Assembly (NCBI GenBank): GCA_039915505.1
Contig: JBDSND010000021.1
Span: 1 to 20,816 of the forward strand
Length of the DNA stretch: 20,816 bases
DNA from: CAIWHR01 sp039915505
GTDB taxonomy: Bacteria > Pseudomonadota > Gammaproteobacteria > Burkholderiales > Casimicrobiaceae
Reading direction: 5' to 3'
Both the position numbers and the translations under genes were made by a program. Shown here piece after piece: positions 13,297-20,000 of the stretch. The notes beneath the pieces were generated by a model. That model did no database searches. It saw nothing but the letters and a program-made list of their open reading frames with translations, and was not told the origin of the DNA. Every line of letters starts with the position of its first letter. Within the stretch, counting starts at the first letter, position 1.

Positions 13297-13929
13297 ATGC
13301 GCATTCATTCCACCGCGGTGGTGCTTCTTCTCGCGCTCCTGGCGGCCGGTTCAGCCATGGGCCAGATCACCTTCTACGAGGGGCCCGATTTCCGTGGTCG
13401 AACGTTCTCGACGTACGATGCCATTCGTGATTTCCAGCGCTACGGCTTCAACGACAAGGCCGCATCGGTCGTCGTGGGCGATGGGACGTGGCAGGTCTGC
13501 ACGGACGCGGAGTTTCGCGGCGAATGCGTGACGCTTAATCCCGGCCGCTATCCGACATTGATCTCGATGGGGATCAAGAATCGGGTGTCGTCGTTGCGAC
13601 CATTCGAGGGCTCGGCACCTTCCACCGGCGCCGATCACCCGAGCATGGTGCTGTTCGGCCGGCCGGGACTGCGTGGGCGCTCGATCACCATCGATGAGCC
13701 AATCGTCCGCGATTTTGCGCGCCTGGCATTCGACGAGCGTGCATCGTCGCTACGCGTCGATCGCGGCTACTGGCTGCTGTGCAGCGGTCCGGACCTGGAG
13801 GGGGAATGCCGTACCTTCGGACCGGGCGAGTACGCCGAGTTGCCCCCCGTGTTGGTCGATCGCGTCTCGTCGGCGCGCCGGATCGGCATGCGCTATCCGT
13901 ACCGCGAACGGCCGCGCTGGCGCGACTGA
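13297..13929 (+). CDS. Secreted beta/gamma-crystallin-like protein, two domains
   Basis: A 210-aa protein with a signal peptide (core VVLLLALLAAGSAMG, likely cleavage near residue 22) and two beta/gamma-crystallin-type Greek-key domains, about 23-103 and 117-196, joined by a Ser/Pro/Gly linker. Each domain carries a Cys-x8-Cys pair after a Trp: Cys68/Cys77 in WQVCTDAEFRGEC and Cys162/Cys171 in WLLCSGPDLEGEC, probably disulfides outside the cytoplasm. The family's calcium clamp is (N/D)(N/D)xx(S/T)S. Here the four sites read NDKAAS (52-57), KNRVSS (94-99), DERASS (146-151) and VDRVSS (187-192), all off-consensus by one position. CGGAGGG (13283-13289) before the ATG at 13297 fixes the start; the longer open frame runs into the minisatellite. 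A paralogue lies at 15772-16230. Confidence 0.88.
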   Translation: MRIHSTAVVLLLALLAAGSAMGQITFYEGPDFRGRTFSTYDAIRDFQRYGFNDKAASVVVGDGTWQVCTDAEFRGECVTLNPGRYPTLISMGIKNRVSSLRPFEGSAPSTGADHPSMVLFGRPGLRGRSITIDEPIVRDFARLAFDERASSLRVDRGYWLLCSGPDLEGECRTFGPGEYAELPPVLVDRVSSARRIGMRYPYRERPRWRD

Positions 13930-13955
13930 TCCCCTACCGCACGCGCGGAGGAATT

Positions 13956-13980
13956 ACGCGTCCGGGTGTTGCGTGTTTTT
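13956..13980 (+). terminator. Possible weak terminator after the first crystallin-like gene
   Basis: ACGC (13956-13959) pairs with GCGT (13971-13974) around an 11-base loop, followed by G and five T. The stem is short, so this is only a candidate. Confidence 0.25.
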
Positions 13981-14570
13981 GACTGCCCGGGATCCGATCG
14001 CCTTTCCCGGCTGTTCACGTTGCGCCTCCATGCTGTGCCGGGGTGGGCCGCTTCCGCGGGTCGCCTAGGCTCGTGACGGCCCTTGGGGTTTCGTCTGACG
14101 CCGACACCCGACTGCGCCCCCCAGCCGGGGGGGGTGGGGAGGAGCACGGGCGAACGTGGGTGGAGCGTCGCCGGCCTCGGACCCAGGACTAGCCGCCCTG
14201 CGTCCGCGTCTGCGCGATCGGGCAGTCCAAATTGACGCGTCGCCTGGCTCGGACCAGGATTAGCCGCTGCGACGATGCAGAAGGGCTGGCCGGCGGCCGG
14301 GATACTTGGGTTGTGCTCGTCGACATGAGCACGAGGACATTCTGGTGGGCGGACTACGTTCACGCTCGTGGCTGGTCTGCGGATCGTATGTGCAACCCTG
14401 ACCGCCGACGAGCGTAGACGGTGGCAGATTCCGGCGTACCCGGGGTTCGTCGAGCCGGGCGCCACTTGCTACCCTTCGCGTGTATATTCGATGGATCGGC
14501 GCGTGGCGCCGCGGCGCCGTCCGGCTCGACCAAGCGCCCACCCAAGCGGCGCGCGTGCGCGCTCCTGGAC
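13981..14570. other. Long gap between crystallin-like and vWA genes: hairpin, G-run and a short repeat
   Basis: About 590 bases without a credible gene; several open frames on both strands have unnatural compositions. It holds a perfect hairpin of six C (14117-14122), an AGCC loop and six of a run of eight G (14127-14134), then TGGGGAGG, which could also form a two-tetrad quadruplex. It also has an imperfect direct repeat at 14165-14201 and 14237-14271 sharing GCGTCGCC, CTCGGACC, CAGGA and TAGCCG. A TATATT at 14483-14488 is a possible -10 for the gene at 14571, with no good -35. Confidence 0.5.
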
Positions 14571-15620
14571 ATGACCTTTCTCTGGCCGCACGTCCTCTGG
14601 TTCCTGCTTGCCGTTCCCGGGCTAGTTGCCACTTACGTGTGGCTGATGCGCCGCAAGCGCGCCGGCGTGCGATACGCCAGCGTGAGCCTGGTCCGCGCGG
14701 CGATGGGCCCGCGGCAGCGGTTCCGCCGGCACGTACCTCCGCTGCTTTTCCTGATCGGCCTCGCCGCGATCATCATTGCCAGCGCGCGTCCGACCGCGAT
14801 GGTGACCTTGCCCTCCGAACAGCGCACGATCGTCATGGCCATCGACGTGTCGCTCAGCATGCGTGCGACCGACGTCGAGCCCAATCGGCTGGTCGCGGCC
14901 CAAGCCGCCGCGAAGGCATTCGTTCAGGACCAGCCCAAGGACGTGCTGATCGGGATCGTCGCATTCGCGGGCACGGCGTCGGTCGTGCAGGCGCCGACCA
15001 AGAACCGCGAGGAGCTGGTGGCCGCGATCGATCGCCTTGACGTGCAGCGCCATACCGCGATCGGCAGCGCGATCATCGTCTCGCTCGCCACGTTGTTCCC
15101 CGACCAGGGAATCGAGGTGGGCTCGTTCGCCGGCGGTGGGGGCATCTCGCGCGACCGGCAACGCAGCGGCTCCCTCGATGAACCCGCCAAGGAAAAGCAG
15201 CAGGTCGCGCCGGTGCCGCCAGGATCGTATCCTTCGGCAGCGGTCATTCTGCTGACCGACGGTCGTCGCACGATCGGCCCCGATCCCCTCGATGCTGCCC
15301 GGCTGGCTGCGGACCGGGGCGTGCGGGTTTACGCCGTGGGCTTTGGTACCGCGGCAGGCGGGATGGCAGGCTACGAAGGCATGTCCATCTATATGCGATT
15401 CGACGAGGAGACACTGCGCGGGATCGCCGAGATCACCCGCGGCGAATTCTATTACGCCGGGACGGCGGCCGATCTGACCAAGGTGTACGAGAAGCTCAAC
15501 AGCCGGTTTGTGTTCGAGAAGAAGGAGACAGAGGTCACCGCCATCGCCACTGCCGTGGCGGCGTTGTTCGTGGTGCTTGCCACCGCTCTTTCACTGGCGT
15601 GGTACAGCCGCGTTGGCTGA
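14571..15620 (+). CDS. BatA-like membrane protein with von Willebrand factor A domain
   Basis: A 349-aa inner-membrane protein. Two N-terminal hydrophobic segments (about 7-25 and 57-74) precede a vWA domain, and a third lies at about 325-345, the layout of BatA/aerotolerance-type proteins. The MIDAS metal site is intact: Asp92-x-Ser94-x-Ser96 in IDVSLSM, with later IVAFAGTASVV and ILLTDGRRT supplying the Thr and Asp positions. A Gly/Ser/Glu-rich insertion (about 182-222) interrupts the domain. BatA homologues normally sit with a MoxR ATPase, a DUF58 protein and BatB; none is present here, and the gene lies between two crystallin-like genes. The ATG at 14571 is chosen because the first membrane segment starts there; the frame is open upstream but without protein-like content. 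No strong ribosome site. A role in envelope protein assembly or stress is inferred from the family. Confidence 0.85.
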   Translation: MTFLWPHVLWFLLAVPGLVATYVWLMRRKRAGVRYASVSLVRAAMGPRQRFRRHVPPLLFLIGLAAIIIASARPTAMVTLPSEQRTIVMAIDVSLSMRATDVEPNRLVAAQAAAKAFVQDQPKDVLIGIVAFAGTASVVQAPTKNREELVAAIDRLDVQRHTAIGSAIIVSLATLFPDQGIEVGSFAGGGGISRDRQRSGSLDEPAKEKQQVAPVPPGSYPSAAVILLTDGRRTIGPDPLDAARLAADRGVRVYAVGFGTAAGGMAGYEGMSIYMRFDEETLRGIAEITRGEFYYAGTAADLTKVYEKLNSRFVFEKKETEVTAIATAVAALFVVLATALSLAWYSRVG

Positions 15621-15731
15621 CAAAACCCCGCCTTTTTCGCAGCTCGTCCTGTAGGCCGGCTCGCACATGGAGTTCCTCCCTCGTCCGACCGCCAAGACGT
15701 TGCGCTTGTCCTAGGATTACCCACCTGCTGG

Positions 15732-15747
15732 TGCGCCGCAAGGCGCA
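15732..15747 (+). other. GNRA-tetraloop hairpin in the leader of the second crystallin-like gene
   Basis: TGCGCC (15732-15737), GCAA loop, GGCGCA (15742-15747). The stem is perfect and the loop fits the stable GNRA class. It ends ten bases before the AAGGAG ribosome site, so it could affect mRNA stability or translation. Confidence 0.35.
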
Positions 15748-15771
15748 TTCTCGGGACAAGGAGCCATCAAC

Positions 15772-16230
15772 ATGAACGTGATGTTGCGCAATCTACTGCT
15801 GGCCGTCGGCATGCTGGCTGCCAGCCATGCAATCGGACAGGTGACGTTCTTCGAGCACGACGGTTTCCACGGCCCCTCGTTCACCACGGATCGCAACGTG
15901 TGGAACTTCGAGCGGTGGGGCTTCAACGATCGCGCATCCTCAGTGAGCGTCCGGGGCGGTTCCTGGGAAGTCTGCACGGATGCGCGCTTCGAAGGGCGAT
16001 GCGTGATGCTGCGTCAAGGCGACTACCCATCGCTGGGTGCCATGGGCCTCAACGATCGGGTTTCGTCGGTGCGCGAAGTGCAGCACTACGGCTACGGCTA
16101 CGAGAACCGCACTAGCAATCCCGATCCGTACGCGCGTGGGGCGGTCGAACGCTATCGTGACGACAATCGCTATGAATACAGGGACGGTCGGCGCTACGGC
16201 GGGCGGGATCAGCGGTGGGAACGCTACTAG
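15772..16230 (+). CDS. Secreted beta/gamma-crystallin-like protein, single domain with Tyr/Arg/Asp-rich tail
   Basis: A 152-aa protein with a signal peptide (core LLLAVGMLAASHAIG, likely cleavage near residue 22) and one beta/gamma-crystallin-type domain at about 23-103. It aligns without gaps to domain 1 of the protein at 13297-13929: QVTFFEHDGFHG against QITFYEGPDFRG, and Cys68/Cys77 at identical positions. Both calcium-clamp motifs are canonical: NDRASS (52-57) and NDRVSS (94-99), so calcium binding is likely. Residues 105-152 form a low-complexity tail rich in Tyr, Arg, Asp and Gly, probably disordered. AAGGAG (15758-15763) lies eight bases before the ATG. A strong terminator follows the gene. 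The physiological role is unknown; stress, cell-surface or desiccation functions are proposed for bacterial relatives. Confidence 0.88.
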   Translation: MNVMLRNLLLAVGMLAASHAIGQVTFFEHDGFHGPSFTTDRNVWNFERWGFNDRASSVSVRGGSWEVCTDARFEGRCVMLRQGDYPSLGAMGLNDRVSSVREVQHYGYGYENRTSNPDPYARGAVERYRDDNRYEYRDGRRYGGRDQRWERY

Positions 16231-16258
16231 CAGCGTGAAGGAAGCGACGTCAATGAGG

Positions 16259-16283
16259 GCGCGGCGCAGGCCGCGCTTTTTTT
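16259..16283 (+). terminator. Rho-independent terminator
   Basis: GCGCGGC (16259-16265), GCAG loop, GCCGCGC (16270-16276), then seven T (16277-16283). A textbook intrinsic terminator 28 bases after the second crystallin-like gene; the clearest one in the window. Confidence 0.93.
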
Positions 16284-16411
16284 GGCCCAACCGCCATTTT
16301 AGCGCCACTGCCGGCGCCGACTGCCACCCGCTCGCGTCGCCCCGCTGACGTTCGCCGTGCGCGTTGGGGCCACTGATCGACGGTCGATGTTCGCGGTCGC
16401 TCGCGGTATAG

Positions 16412-16435
16412 AGGCAACGTATGGAGTTGTTGCCT
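16412..16435. promoter_or_regulatory. Inverted repeat upstream of glutamate dehydrogenase
   Basis: AGGCAAC (16412-16418) and GTTGCCT (16429-16435) are perfect inverted arms around ten bases. They overlap or adjoin a possible -10 box TATAGA (16407-16412), about 175 bases before the ATG at 16611. The spacing suits an operator bound by a dimeric regulator or a leader hairpin. The rest of the 16284-16610 gap shows nothing further. Confidence 0.35.
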
Positions 16436-16610
16436 AGCACCCCCATGCAGCGTGCGCTTAACGCTGGCCGACGCGCCCATCGTCGATCTGCAGCATCGTA
16501 GCCGCGACGGCCGGGCGTAGGCGTACCATCGCGCCTTGCGCAGTCCTGGCCTACGCGTTCGTGGACCCTGTCCCCGGCGATTGAGCGGACGCGTCCCCAC
16601 GGAGGTTGCA

Positions 16611-17903
16611 ATGGTTGCCCCCGAGATGCTGCACCGTGTTCCCTCGTACCTGTCGCCCGATCACATCGGTCCGTGGGGGATCTTCCTGCAGCAGGTGGAG
16701 CGAGTGACCCCGTATCTCGGCGGGCTCGCCTACTGGGTCGAATCGTTGAAGCGTCCCAAGCGCATTCTCATCGTGGACGTTCCGATCAAGATGGACGACG
16801 GCCGGGTCGTGCACTACGAGGGCTATCGCGTTCAGCACAACACCTCGCGTGGTCCCGGCAAGGGTGGGGTCCGCTTCCACCAGGACGTGACCCTGTCGGA
16901 AGTCATGGCCCTCTCCGCCTGGATGACTGTCAAGAACGCCGCGATCGGCGTTCCCTTCGGCGGCGCAAAGGGCGGCGTGCGCTGCGATCCACGCGGCCTC
17001 TCGTTAGCCGAGCTTGAGCGCATCACGCGTCGCTACACGAGCGAGATCGGCATACTCATCGGGCCCGATAAGGATATCCCCGCGCCCGACGTCAACACCA
17101 ACGATCGGATCATGGCGTGGATGATGGATACCTATTCCATGAACCAGGGGCGGACGTCGACCGGGGTAGTCACCGGCAAGCCCATCGCTCTCGGTGGCAG
17201 CCTCGGCCGGCGCGATGCAACCGGCCGCGGCGTCTTTGTGGTCGGCCGCGCCGCTGCGCAGAAGGTGGGGTTCAGTATCAGCGGCTCGCGGGTGTGCGTG
17301 CAGGGGTTCGGGAATGTCGGCAATGCGGCTGCCCGGGCTTTCCATGACGGCGGTGCCCGGGTGACGACGATCCAGGATGTCAGCGGCACGGTGCACAATG
17401 CGCATGGCCTCGATATCCACAACCTGGTCGCCTTGCAGGCGGCCGGGCGCCCCATCACCGAATTCGACGATGGCGAGGTGATCGAAGACGACGCGTTCTG
17501 GGACATGCCTTCGGACTTCCTTATCCCCGCCGCGCTCGAGAACCAGATCACGTCGGTCAACGCGGCGCGCATCAAGACCCGGGTCCTGCTCGAAGGCGCG
17601 AATGGCCCGACGACGCCCGAGGCCGACGACATCCTGGGCGAGCGTGGCATCCTCGTGGTGCCGGACGTTCTCGCCAATGCCGGCGGCGTCACCGTGAGCT
17701 ACTTCGAATGGGTGCAGGACTTTTCGAGTTATTTCTGGTCAGAGGAAGAGATCAACCGGCGACTGGACCGCATCATGGAAGACGCCTTCCAGGCCATCTG
17801 GGACACCGCGCAACGCGAGCAGGTGTCGTTGCGGACCGCCACCTTCATCGTCGCCTGCAAGCGGGTGCTGGAAGCGCGCGAGCTTCGGGGACTCTACCCT
17901 TGA
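16611..17903 (+). CDS. Glutamate dehydrogenase (Glu/Leu/Phe/Val dehydrogenase family)
   Basis: A 430-aa cytoplasmic enzyme that interconverts glutamate and 2-oxoglutarate plus ammonia with NAD(P). The substrate domain has RVQHNTSRGPGKGGVRFH, the catalytic-lysine region VPFGGAKGGVRCDP, and GPDKDIPAPDVNTN. The Rossmann domain has VQGFGNVGNAAARAF and then LLEGANGPTTPEAD and VLANAGGVTVSYFEWVQ. All are hallmark stretches of hexameric GDH of about 420-430 residues. The ATG at 16611 has GGAGG (16601-16605) five bases before it, which decides the start against the longer open frame. It has its own upstream gap, with a possible promoter and inverted repeat. The product could be called gdhA or gudB-like; cofactor preference cannot be settled by eye. 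The EEP gene follows after 74 bases. Confidence 0.95.
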   Translation: MVAPEMLHRVPSYLSPDHIGPWGIFLQQVERVTPYLGGLAYWVESLKRPKRILIVDVPIKMDDGRVVHYEGYRVQHNTSRGPGKGGVRFHQDVTLSEVMALSAWMTVKNAAIGVPFGGAKGGVRCDPRGLSLAELERITRRYTSEIGILIGPDKDIPAPDVNTNDRIMAWMMDTYSMNQGRTSTGVVTGKPIALGGSLGRRDATGRGVFVVGRAAAQKVGFSISGSRVCVQGFGNVGNAAARAFHDGGARVTTIQDVSGTVHNAHGLDIHNLVALQAAGRPITEFDDGEVIEDDAFWDMPSDFLIPAALENQITSVNAARIKTRVLLEGANGPTTPEADDILGERGILVVPDVLANAGGVTVSYFEWVQDFSSYFWSEEEINRRLDRIMEDAFQAIWDTAQREQVSLRTATFIVACKRVLEARELRGLYP

Positions 17904-17977
17904 GCGCACCAGCGAACGGCGCCGTCTTGCGCCGCGTCCGGTCGGCAGCGCCCGCCGAATTCCTACCGATTGCCTAG

Positions 17978-18724
17978 ATGCGCTTCTCGATCGCTACGTA
18001 CAACATCCACAAGGGGTTTTCCCATCTCGCGCGCCGCATGGTGATCCACGAGCTGCGCGAGCGTCTGCACGGCCTGCCTGCCGATATCCTCTTCCTGCAG
18101 GAAGTGGTCGGGGTGCACGATCGCCATGCCGGCCGCTACGTCAACTGGCCAGTCAAGCCGCAGCACGAGTTCATTGCCGGCGAGCGCTGGCGGGAGGTCT
18201 GCTACGGCAAGAACTGCATCACCCCGAATGGGCACCACGGCAATGCCCTGCTGTCGCGATTCCGGGTGCTGGGGTTCGAGAACCAGGACATCTCGGCCCA
18301 TGCCTTCGAGAGCCGGGGCATGCTCCATTGCGAGATCGAGCTGGGCGACGGCCAGCCAAAGCTCCACTGCATCAACGTGCACCTGGGGCTGTTCGAGCGG
18401 GGCCGCCAGTGGCAGCTCCGGGCGATGTGCGAGCGCATCCGCGCCACCGTACCGCAGGGGGAGCCGCTCATCATCGCCGGCGACTTCAACGACTGGCGGC
18501 ACAAGGCCAATCGCATGCTGATGGACGAGATCGGGGTCGGCGAGGTTTTCCAGGAGGTGAGCGGCCGTCCGGCCCGGACGTTCCCATCGATGATGCCGAT
18601 GTTCCGCCTCGACCGCATCTATGCCCGTGGATTACGCATCGTCGACGCGCGTGTTCATTACGCTTTTCCATCCCGCCGCATGTCCGACCATGCGGCCCTC
18701 GCGGCGACCTTCGAGACTGGATGA
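17978..18724 (+). CDS. Endonuclease/exonuclease/phosphatase (EEP) family protein
   Basis: A 248-aa metal-dependent phosphodiesterase or phosphatase of the DNase I-like fold. Motifs in order: TYNIHKG (residues 7-13), LFLQEV with the metal-ligand Glu (about 39-44), HHGNALLS, INVHLGLFERGRQWQL with the catalytic His, IIAGDFNDWRHKA with the Asp-x-Asn pair (about 167-179), RLDRIYARG, and SDHAALAATF with the C-terminal Asp-His. The fold covers nucleases and phosphatases of lipids and inositols. Its coupling to a ClsB-like gene (the stop overlaps that ATG as ATGA) suggests a phospholipid-related role, but this is inference. The ATG at 17978 starts exactly at the first beta-strand; no strong ribosome site is seen. 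Confidence 0.9.
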   Translation: MRFSIATYNIHKGFSHLARRMVIHELRERLHGLPADILFLQEVVGVHDRHAGRYVNWPVKPQHEFIAGERWREVCYGKNCITPNGHHGNALLSRFRVLGFENQDISAHAFESRGMLHCEIELGDGQPKLHCINVHLGLFERGRQWQLRAMCERIRATVPQGEPLIIAGDFNDWRHKANRMLMDEIGVGEVFQEVSGRPARTFPSMMPMFRLDRIYARGLRIVDARVHYAFPSRRMSDHAALAATFETG

Positions 18725-19968
18725 ATCGCTACCAGCCTGGGAATCGGATTACGCTCCTGCGCAACGGAACCGAGTTCTTCCCGGCGCTCACGGCTGCGAT
18801 CGACGGCGCGGCGCGCGAAGTGTGGCTCGAGTCCTACATATTCGCCGACGACGATTCCGGGCGGCCCGTCGCCGCCGCGCTGATCCGGGCGGCGCAACGT
18901 GGCGCGCTCGTCCGGGTGATGGTGGACGGCTGGGGCGCGCGGCATTACCTCACCAAGCGTCTGGAGCGTGACCTGGTCGGAGGCGGCGTGCAGCTCCTCA
19001 AGTACCGGCCCGAGGTACGCCCCTGGCACTTTCGCTCGCACCGACTGCGGCGCCTGCATCGCAAGCTTTGCCACGTCGATGCCAAGGTGGCCTTCGTCGG
19101 GGGCATCAACATCATCGACGACATGAATACCCCGGGACACAAGCCGCCACGGATGGATTTTGCCGTGCAGGTCGAAGGTCCGCTGCTGCCACACGTGGTG
19201 CGCACCATGCAGCGGGTGTGGGCAATCAACGAGCTCGTGCAGACTGGGGTCACGGCCGTGCCGTTGTTCCCGCCGCCGCGGCGCGGCGAGCGGGCCGGCG
19301 CGCAGACGGCGCGCTTCGTAATCCGCGACAACCTGCGGCATCGCCGCGACATCGAGCAGTCCTACCTCGCCGCGATCCGGACCGCCAAGCGCGAGATCGT
19401 GATCGCGACGTCGTACTTCTTTCCGGGCATCGCCTTCCGTCGCGCGCTGATCGCGGCCGCGGGACGCGGCGTCGACGTGACGCTCCTATTGCAGGCGCGG
19501 GTCGAGTTCCGGTTGCTGCACTACGCCACCCGCGCGCTCTACGGCCAGTTGCTGCAGGCAGGCGTCGCCATCGAGGAATACCATCGCTCCTTCCTGCATG
19601 CCAAGGTCGCGGTGGTCGACGGCCGTCTTGCAACGGTGGGCTCGTCGAACATCGACCCGTATAGCTTGCTCATGGCGCGGGAGGCCAACGTGTTCGTCCG
19701 CGACCCGTACTTTGCCGGACAGTTGCGCGTCGCGCTCATGGTCATGATCGACGAGGGTGCCCGACCGGTGGGTCCGCAGCGCTGGGCGGCACGGCCGCGC
19801 CATCTGAAGGCGCTGAACTGGGCCGCGTATGGCCTCGTGCGCCTCGCCATGGGCATCCTTGGCTACGGAGGCAACGAGTGGTTCCGTGGCCGGCGGCGAC
19901 CGCGCGAAGGCTCCGGCCCGACCATTACTCGGACCGAAGCCGAGCCCCGCGAGGACAGGCGCCGTTGA
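18721..19968 (+). CDS. clsB: Cardiolipin synthase ClsB-like (phospholipase D family)
   Basis: A 415-aa protein with two HKD motifs, the two halves of the phospholipase-D active site: His113-x-Lys115-x4-Asp120 in HRKLCHVDAKVAFVGG, and His293-x-Lys295-x4-Asp300 in HAKVAVVDGRLATVGSSNID. The start (NRITLLRNGTEFFPAL) and the length fit ClsB, which lacks the N-terminal membrane helices of ClsA. ClsB joins two phosphatidylglycerols, or similar substrates, to cardiolipin at the inner membrane. The C-terminus has a hydrophobic stretch, NWAAYGLVRLAMGILGYGG, and an Arg-rich tail. The ATG at 18721 overlaps the stop of the EEP gene by four bases, so translation is coupled. This EEP-ClsB pairing recurs in betaproteobacteria, to my knowledge. 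The next gene starts 32 bases on. Confidence 0.92.
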   Translation: MNRYQPGNRITLLRNGTEFFPALTAAIDGAAREVWLESYIFADDDSGRPVAAALIRAAQRGALVRVMVDGWGARHYLTKRLERDLVGGGVQLLKYRPEVRPWHFRSHRLRRLHRKLCHVDAKVAFVGGINIIDDMNTPGHKPPRMDFAVQVEGPLLPHVVRTMQRVWAINELVQTGVTAVPLFPPPRRGERAGAQTARFVIRDNLRHRRDIEQSYLAAIRTAKREIVIATSYFFPGIAFRRALIAAAGRGVDVTLLLQARVEFRLLHYATRALYGQLLQAGVAIEEYHRSFLHAKVAVVDGRLATVGSSNIDPYSLLMAREANVFVRDPYFAGQLRVALMVMIDEGARPVGPQRWAARPRHLKALNWAAYGLVRLAMGILGYGGNEWFRGRRRPREGSGPTITRTEAEPREDRRR

Positions 19969-20000
19969 TAATCCCGGCATCGCCCCGATCTCCTGCCCTC

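Noticed and set aside
13893..14465. 190-codon minus-strand frame in the crystallin-vWA gap
   Set aside because: It is Arg/Pro-rich without secondary-structure pattern, and it crosses the G-run and overlaps the end of the crystallin-like gene.
17918..17933. GGCGC/GCGCC hairpin after glutamate dehydrogenase as a terminator
   Set aside because: Five-base stem with no T-run; the next gene follows closely.
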